Below, piece after piece: positions 57,466-64,000 of a stretch of DNA of 64,000 nucleotides. The notes beneath the pieces were generated by a model. That model saw only the letters and a list, made by a program, of their open reading frames with translations. It was not told the origin of the DNA and did not search any database. Every line of letters starts with the position of its first letter. The stretch's first letter is position 1. The position numbers were made by a program, and so were the translations under genes. Source of the stretch: Sphagnum compactum (Eukaryota > Bryophyta > Sphagnopsida > Sphagnales); contig OZ234493.1 in the NCBI GenBank assembly GCA_965153455.1, positions 21,752,213-21,816,212 on the forward strand, written 5' to 3'.

Positions 57466-58293
57466 TTAAAATGGGGGATAAGTACAAACAATTTTGTGTT
57501 GTTTTTTGTATTCATGAACCTTTTTCTTAAGGCTATTTCCATGTTTTAATATCATCTCATGCCAATCCTTCATCTTATGCATTAAATTGCCAAGTCCATC
57601 ATTATCACAATGAAAAACTATGTTGAAATGCATGACTTCATTCAACTTGGAAATGCAAATATTTTGTACATCTATTGTAATGAGACACAACAATGATGTG
57701 GTGTGGTATATGAGTTGAACCCCACCTTTTTTTATTTCGTTCATGATTTCTTACATTATGTCACCCATTCGATCAAATGTTTTCTCCGTGGGGCTGGATG
57801 AACTTGAAGGTTGGTTGTGATCCTTCTTTTTTCTCACATTGGAGGAGGTATCATCTAGTGTTAGAAGCCCACACATATCAACAATCCATGGTTGTTCAAA
57901 GTGATCTTCATCGACCATTTCACCATTAGATTCATTGTTATAAATGTGCAAATAGGTATAGTCCACAAACATGGCAAGAAAACCTCCATGATCAAATCCA
58001 TAACATGTCCCATAATATTGAATGATATATTTTTTAATGAAGTCGATACATGTAAAAAAAATGGCAACTTGATGTTTGCACAAGTTTCCACACAATGTCT
58101 ATTCACATGTGCAACAAACATACTTGGTGAAAGGAAGTGGGACCTTATATGCCATATGTGGAAGTTGTTGATGTCATACCATCCATGCATGGCCGGTTTT
58201 GATCGAATCATTTATTTCATGGGTGATATGGGTGTGAGGGATCAATGTGACCTTTTCAATGCTCGCTTTCACAATGAGTTTCACAACTTTTTT
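57466..58293 (-). pseudogene. SWIM zinc-finger protein, C-terminal exon (MULE/FAR1-like)
   Basis: The exon begins at 58293 after an acceptor reading tttatag on the reverse strand and ends at the stop 57466-57468, about 275 codons in one frame. Residues: KKVVKLIVKASIEKVTLIPH, then YVCCTCE and TLCGNLCKHQVAIFFTC, a CxCx(n)CxH SWIM finger. A long tail follows with YYGTCYGFDHGGFLAMFVDY, EQPWIVDMCGLLTLDDTSS and GNLMHKMKDWHEMILKHGN. SWIM fingers sit at the end of MuDR-type transposases and FAR1-like proteins, where they bind DNA or protein. Stops lie at 58174-58176 (TGA), 58099-58101 (TAG, inside the finger, where Trp or Gln is expected) and 57751-57753 (TAA; Gln in the B1 copy). Upstream exons would lie in D2. 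A transposase origin is inference. Confidence 0.72.
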
Positions 58294-58304
58294 CTATAAA
58301 CCCA

Positions 58305-60033
58305 CATGTGTGGTGTGTTACACAATTCACAATGGAGGGCATTATTTGTTGGAACATCTGCAAATGTTTGTCCTACTTGAGTTTTACAACATCTACAAAA
58401 GCATGTTTGTTGTATTCTCATGTCACAACTTCCTCAACCTTTTAATTGTCTTTTGTCACCCCCTAATTCCTTGACTATGTTTCCTATATGACCCTTCCAC
58501 AATTTCAGTTCCCAAGGCACCGTTTATATGTTGTCTCTCAAAATTCTTCCTCCAAGCTTTCAACCTAGGTTCCCTTTCTATCCCCATCCCATGTCTTTTG
58601 AACCAACATAGCTAACACCTATATAAGCTTACTAAACTTTTATGACAATACAAATGTTCTTTCCAAGGTGTCCTTTATGGAATATGCATGATCAAGGGAT
58701 ATTGGAACCTTTGGCACCAATTGCCGTGAAAAGCTTGGGAAGCTAAGAATTGATTAATTGTAATGTCTTATTCATCTTTCAAATTGTAGCTCCTGTTTGC
58801 ATGTTTGAACTGAGAATTAGCACTTGCTGATGTGCATAGTGTATGGGGGCCAAATGATAACTAATGAGAAACAAATGAAGATGAAAATATGTCTAGATTC
58901 CTAACTCTTAATGCTACCCACGTCACAACTGTGTCACAAGACTTCCTGTAACCCTTGCACACACTTTAGAAGTTGATTTGAAAACCCATGTTTCACAATT
59001 ATCCGGAAGTTCACAAGATCTATAATGTGCCACCACCATTGATTGCTGAAAATTTAAAGTACATCACCATAAATGCTGCAAATGTTCTTTCGTTATAACC
59101 TACATGGATTAGATAAGTGTATTACTTAGATAATAATATATTTACACTAAATTAACACCTTTTAGAAGGTGCTAGATTGGAGCTTTTTTCCAAAAAATAG
59201 ATACAAGGTTTGAAATCTAACAGAATCAAAGATCCTCAACCCTTGTCATTCGTTTTACAAAGTTCATAATTTTAATGTTGAATAGTTTGGTTCAGTTCTT
59301 TGTGTGGTTCAAAGTTTCATAAAATCCCATTTATATTGAGATTTTTTTGTAAATTGCTAGTTTCTGTTTGTATAGTGACTTTGACGAATGTCTGTAATTG
59401 GCTCAGTTCCTTTTACAAACCGATACTTTACTACCTATGGTCAATGATCTTTTTGTATTAAACTTAACAAGGCTCATGTTCATTCTGTTAGTAATTAAAT
59501 TTTCACTTCTTGTGCAGATTAAATCTTTTGAAATTGGAGTTTGATAAATTTTCTCTACTTATGCACAAACATATCAAAGATATAAATTCTATATACAATA
59601 AGAAGAGCCTACTTGATGTTCCAACTTTTTTCCTGGCAAATTTAGAATTACGAAAATATGAAAATAAATGACTCCTATGGGAATTGAAATACCAGATTTC
59701 GAAAACTAGAAATAGGCATAGCCAGATCATTATATTAGTTCGAGTATGTAGCCAACAAAATAGATAAATGTTATTTCTTGTTACAACTTTTTTATAGCTA
59801 GTTTGGCTAAATCTGTTTATCAATGATCATGACTTTGGCTACATCACAAATTGAACACTAAGTGCATTTAGAAACCTACATGAAAGAGGGATTTTTTTGG
59901 TGTTCACTTCTCACTAGTGTGCAAAAACGAATTTTAAAAAAACTGGAAATTTTCAGTGTAAAATATGCTTTCTTCACAAGAAGTAGCACTTTGGCAAATC
60001 CACAAAATTGAAAAACAAACAAAACACTGGTAA
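58305..60033. repeat. Direct repeat D2 (1.73 kb)
   Basis: Collinear with D1. On the reverse strand near its left end both repeats read VVKLK-stop-DKHLQMFQ, then MPSI, and later HHT. This short reading directly upstream of the SWIM exon may be part of the same gene. The shared stop shows the decay predates the D duplication. Confidence 0.8.
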
Positions 60034-61588
60034 GAAAGTTCAGATTAGAATAGTCTTCAGTCATTGTTTGAGTTTTTTTTTTAAAAATTATTATTGTTGG
60101 TGCATCAAACAACTCTTTCACATATCTGTGGCTTAAGATCAAACAAGACACAAGTCATTTTGAGTCTCCCCATAGTTTCAAGGTTGTGAAAGCTTCAAGA
60201 TATTAGAGAGTTTGATAAAGTAATCTTTTCGTTTCATTTTGTCATCGTCCTTAGAGAGAATGAATTGGTAACATCATAGGTGCTAGTTTCAAAATCTATT
60301 TAACAGATTCTTACTTATTTGTGACATGTATTTATTTGTACAATAACCAAAAGGCCAGACTCTTGATGATGGAAATAATTCAAAAACCCTAAAGTATAAT
60401 TATTGCTGATTGTAAAAAATACCTAAAAAGGTTTTTAAGAAATTTGCATAGCCAAGCTCATGGACATTTTGTTTGTTACTCCATAACCAAGGTACAATTG
60501 TGTGTGAACATTTAGATCACTTTCATCCATTTTGTATGCAATATTGAACTCCTTTGGAATACTTACCACATTCCTTATTTCCTTAGAGTTTTGTACATCT
60601 TTGACTCAAGATTCGCTTGATCAGACGTGTGTTGAAGAAGCTTGAGCTCTATGATTTATTTAAATTATAATGAATAAACTAGTGCTAGGCAGGTTTATGG
60701 CGATGTGTGTGTTTTTGTTTGCTCAATTTCGATGTGGAAAATATGATTTCGACCTATACAAAAGGTTTCCACGGAAAAATGGCCAAAATTAGCCAGAAAA
60801 AATAATTCTAGATCGCCAAATTTCTATGATAAATTCCAATAGGTAGTCAAGAATATAGAAGGATTCTGCTTTTTTCCTAGTTTCATATCTAATCTGTAAG
60901 CTAAATCATCTATGGATGATTGCCACTTCAGCTACATCACAAAATTGAAAAAAAACACCCTGGTATATGATTTATCATACTCTAATATGGTAATGCTATA
61001 GACAAGTTCCATACCAAAATGAGTATAACTAAAATTTTAATTTTAAATGATGGTAAAAATTTAAGTAGTGAGAAGCAAGTAGTGAACATCCATATTGATA
61101 CTCTGTGAAATATATATTACAAATTAAAATATTCTTCGTTTTAACTTCTAATGCGTGAAATGAAAGAGTGAAGGTTACAAGAACGCCTGGAAGCCTCCTA
61201 AGACGCTTATATTGTGTGAGATTCATGGAAGATACGAATGGAAAAATCAAGAAAGCTAATGTGGCATGACAAATGGGTCGCACATGAAGGAAGAGGCGCG
61301 GAAGATGCCGTAAGCAGATCTGCCTGCGATCAGCCACAAAACCTGGCAGGCAGAAAATCCTGACGTTCTGCTGGGTCGCACCCTGCTTGCCACTGTAGCT
61401 CCCTTTCCGGCCTGCCCACGAACTGCGGTGCTCCGTTTAGCACTGTGCCCGAGTCTCTCACGAGTTTCACCGTTCACCTTCGTGCTCAGCCGTCTGCATT
61501 CCATAGCCATTTTCTCAGTGCACACAATACAGGCACTGTAATTCTCAAATTTTTTCTTTGAATCACATTTTCTGCTGTCTTTCTCACC
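60034..61588. other. Spacer upstream of the trihelix-like pseudogene
   Basis: AT-rich to about 61160, then GC-richer (61260-61500) with CT-rich tracts, which may be the promoter/5' leader of the following gene. No repeat partner in the window. Reverse-strand ORFs here match nothing known. Confidence 0.4.
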
Positions 61589-62283
61589 ATGGAACCGTCT
61601 CAAGAGCCAAGTTTCCTGTCCCAGATGATGATGGGTTCAAGCTCTTCACTTCCCTTTTTCATTGTGCCTCACACAGCACCTCCAACTCCACCCAAATCCA
61701 AGAGAGATTGGGAAGACGATTCTACAGCATTTCTTGATGGATTTGTTTGAGGAAAAGTTTCTTGCCAATAGCGTGAGCAGCTTGACACAGCAGCAGTGGC
61801 AAGAAATTTTATTGACGATTGAGGAGGCATTTCCATGGACCCTCCACACACTTGGGCTCAAGTTCAGTCCAAAGTACACAAAATGCAAAAGAAATTTAAT
61901 CAGTTGAAATAGAAGCATGGAGAATCTGGCGCAGGTCAATGCAAATGGCCATGGTTTGAACAATGTTTAATGATTTGGGGCAAGACTGCCAGGGCTTGTG
62001 GAACTGCTGGAGGAATGGACAATGGTGTTGCAAAATTGATTCGGTGGGTGGATCTGCGCAGGAGCCTGTGAACTTGGAGGATACTGAAGAACATGATGCT
62101 CCTCCTTCTCCAAACAGACAGGTTCGTCCATTTGCAGGCAACTCTTCTCAAGTCAGCAAGACTCCACCCACACTGAGGTCAGCAGCTTGCAAGAAGCCAG
62201 GGGTGGATGCTAAGCCTCGACAAAAATTTGTTTATAAGAAATTCCCTAGAGGGGAGGGAGAGAAAACTAGTTGGAGCAGCTAA
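61589..62283 (+). pseudogene. Myb/SANT (trihelix)-like DNA-binding protein, frameshifted
   Basis: ATG 61589 gives MEPSQEPSFLSQMMMG, Pro-rich PHTAPPTPPKSKR, then DWEDDSTAFL in frame 2. The protein continues after a frameshift near 61741 as LMDLFEEKFLANS, LTQQQWQEIL and KFSPKYTKCKRN, then in other frames as KHGESGAGQCKWPWFEQC and TARACGTAGGMDNG, and finally EDTEEHDAPPSPNRQVRPF to EKTSWSS with TAA at 62281-62283. The spacing of the aromatic residues (W...LF...W...KY...W.WF) fits the Myb/SANT-like trihelix fold, found in transcription factors and in the accessory protein of PIF/Harbinger transposons. At least three frame changes and one TAG make it a pseudogene. The R2 coding remnant that follows may be its next exon, since a tctgccag acceptor-like tract sits at the junction. 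Confidence 0.65.
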
Positions 62284-62356
62284 GACGGTGGGCAGACTAT
62301 GTGCGCATTTAGTCTGCCTGCCTCCCTTTCTGCCAGCGAATTTCAAGGGGCAGCAG

Positions 62357-62550
62357 GCAGAAGCCAAGGTTTGCACAATCGTGTGTGCTACCCAAAATTT
62401 AGAAGCTCAAGGTGTTGTGTACTCTACTCTCAAAACAGGGATACAGGGATAGCCATTGCGTATGCCGACAACCTTAAGGTACAGCAGGGTTTCAAAGACT
62501 TTACCCATCAACCCAGGAATCAAGCATCAGACTCAAAATTTTCAAAATAA
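62357..62550 (+). pseudogene. Unidentified coding remnant in R2 copy 2
   Basis: Reads EAKVCTIVCATQNLEAQGVV, then after an 8 bp tandem insertion (near 62440-62450) continues in another frame as IAIAYADNLKVQQGFKDFTH and SDSKFSK with TAA at 62548-62550. Partner of 20595-20779. Confidence 0.4.
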
Positions 62551-63674
62551 TAGAGTTATCCGTAAAGTCATGCCCGGTTGGGCCTGAGTTGCACCCCTTA
62601 TTCGATGCTTCATCCGCTCCTGGTTGTTGTCCACAAAATCATGAAATTTTATTAAATAAGGGTATGAAATACTGAGGCTCGGGATTAAATGCACCAGGGT
62701 ATAGGACATTTATAGCTTCAGTACACATAGTAGCAGTGATTGGTTGAAATGTCGTCCCCCATGTGACCAAACAGGACCAAACAGGGGGTTCCAGTGCCGT
62801 CTTTGCCTGACTTTACGGATGACTTTATTGGCAAAGATTTTACAGGGCCTTGGACCGATACCGGAAACAACTACCTGGACTCAAGTCAATGCAATTAAGA
62901 ATTCGATTTCTTGTGACTTTAATAAAAACGCCACGCGCGACCTTGTTCCCAGCTTTTAGCAATGACTGCTGGCTTTACAAAGGACATTTTCAGGACTCCA
63001 CAATTCACAGCACGACCATGGAGTCCACTGCTCGGTTTACGAAGGACATTTCGGGACTCCACAAATGATGGCACGACCATAGAGTCGACTGCTGGCTTTA
63101 CAAAGGACATGTCAGGACACCACAAATGACAGCACGACAATGCATGGCTCACTTTCGTTTGGCAAAACCTTAAAATCTCCGGACAAGTTTTTAAAAGACC
63201 CAAAAGATTGCACCACAAGATTTTCTTGGCAAAGGCTCACGTACCAGGTAGCTTCTGTAGGCAGTTATAATGAACCTTGTGGAACGGACAACGAGATAAG
63301 GTGTAAGGTGTAAGGTAAAGGTTGGGAAACACAACCTTACCAGGGAGCCTCTGCAGGTTGCTGACCCTACCAACCTCGCACAATTTGGCAAACGGTCACT
63401 TACCAGGCAGCTTCTGTAGGCAGTTATGATGAACGTTGTGGAACGGACAATGAGATACGTGTAAGGTAAAAGTTGGGAAACACAACCTTACCAGGCACAC
63501 ACTCTTACCAGGCAGCCTCTCCAGGTTGCTTACCCTACCAACCTCCCATAATTTCAGCCCCATCGGTAGGTTTTTCCTTAGCAGGAATTAGGTGGGAATC
63601 TTAGGACATAAATCAATGCAAACTTTGAGGCAGTACTTCCTTCCAAATTCCAATTTCGGAGCATCCTTTTTCCG

Positions 63675-63857
63675 CTATACAAAAGTTAAATTCAGCACCG
63701 TTTCCCACTTGTCACTTCCTGGGAATTTGTAGGCTCTGCCAAGAGGGTCAGACATCATCTGAGGATGTGCGATCACTTGCATGTAGAAATTAGGAGCAGC
63801 TACACTAGTAATAGGGGCTGGTAATTCAAAATCAAGGAAATGTAACTTTAGATGCAA
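63675..63857 (-). pseudogene. Reverse-strand exon-like remnant in R2 copy 2
   Basis: After an acceptor-like gaattaccag on the reverse strand the reading is APITSVAAPNFYMQVIAHPQ, then PLGRAYKFPG and a stop. Copy 1 (22432-22300) has a similar reading (TPSFYMQVIPPPQTMYAW) with a frame change. Proline-rich, no family recognised; could be chance. Confidence 0.25.
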
Positions 63858-64000
63858 AGAATCTGGAAATAGCTTTACTTCATTACACTATCGCAGGTGA
63901 CATTTGATTATATCTTAGCATGCATGGAAAACAACCTTGTAGTGCTGCAGCAACGATGGAAAATTAACAATCAAAGAAAACCAGTAATTTGTGACATGCA

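Larger units (their letters stand above)
46674..57790. repeat. Large duplicated block B, copy 2 (B2)
   Basis: Collinear with 11036-20566. Extra features here are an expanded 52 bp array (47985-48352), a solo LTR (49070-49373) and an insertion at about 54785-55310. Unlike B1, it runs on into a complete SWIM exon. Confidence 0.9.
62339..64000. repeat. Repeat R2, copy 2 (runs off the window end)
   Basis: Homologous to 20571-22482 plus 24904-25000, without the 2.4 kb insertion: gacatttga/ttatatcttag at 63900-63916 is the empty site. It contains three ~61 bp units (62963-63140) and two ~160 bp units (63226-63555). Confidence 0.88.

Noticed and set aside
44945-60033. D1 and D2 as LTRs
   Set aside because: Ends do not have TG...CA or flanking 5 bp duplications, and the interior lacks reverse transcriptase or integrase. 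Kept as an open question in the findings.
1-64000. tRNA, rRNA or organellar DNA insertions
   Set aside because: No cloverleaf, rRNA core or recognisable chloroplast or mitochondrial gene was seen on either strand by eye.

Overview
The window looks like repeat-dense, gene-poor nuclear DNA of a land plant. Signs are AT-rich spacers, GT-AG introns, plant receptor-kinase exons, a plant-style TAA-flanked MITE and nested transposons. The LINE, with a short TAAG-type tail and an RT unlike the seed-plant L1 type, makes me lean toward a non-seed plant (bryophyte, lycophyte or fern). That placement is inference. I see no rRNA, tRNA, CRISPR array or bacterial signal.

Layout. 1-7740: two copies of a dispersed repeat (1-1110 and 6400-7740) that carry foldback palindromes. 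They flank tandem arrays and a decayed LINE (1893-5782), whose ORF1, endonuclease and reverse transcriptase all lie in one reading frame broken by stops. 7741-10350: a repeat with a hAT-like element, a Tourist/Harbinger-type MITE with an empty site elsewhere in the window, and a CTAC-rich minisatellite. 11036-20568: first copy of a ~10 kb block (B1) full of tandem arrays, an array of palindromes, a C2H2 zinc-finger pseudogene and the tail of a SWIM zinc-finger gene. 20571-25060: repeat R2, interrupted by a 2.4 kb Helitron-like insertion. 25085-29830: further copies of the hAT-bearing repeat, a third fragment of block B and a second Helitron-like insertion. 30381-31574: an ORF with five 56-residue repeats. 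31700-42800: a tandem ~5.5 kb duplication holding two six-exon receptor-kinase-like genes. Both keep open frames and splice sites but have lost the catalytic core. 42939-44607: a 549-codon coding exon of unknown function. 44945-60033: second copy of block B (B2), between two 1.7 kb direct repeats (D1, D2), with the SWIM exon and a solo LTR. 61589-64000: a Myb/SANT (trihelix)-like pseudogene followed by the second copy of R2.

The order B-SWIM-D-spacer-trihelix-R2 on the right explains the left copy as the same segment after deletion of everything between the SWIM tail and R2. So about 17 kb or more was duplicated. Most genes here are broken, and nearly all in-frame stops can be read as C-to-T (or G-to-A) changes, as expected of methylated plant transposon DNA. 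The loci most likely to be functional are the 549-codon exon, the two pseudokinase genes and perhaps the 56-residue-repeat ORF.
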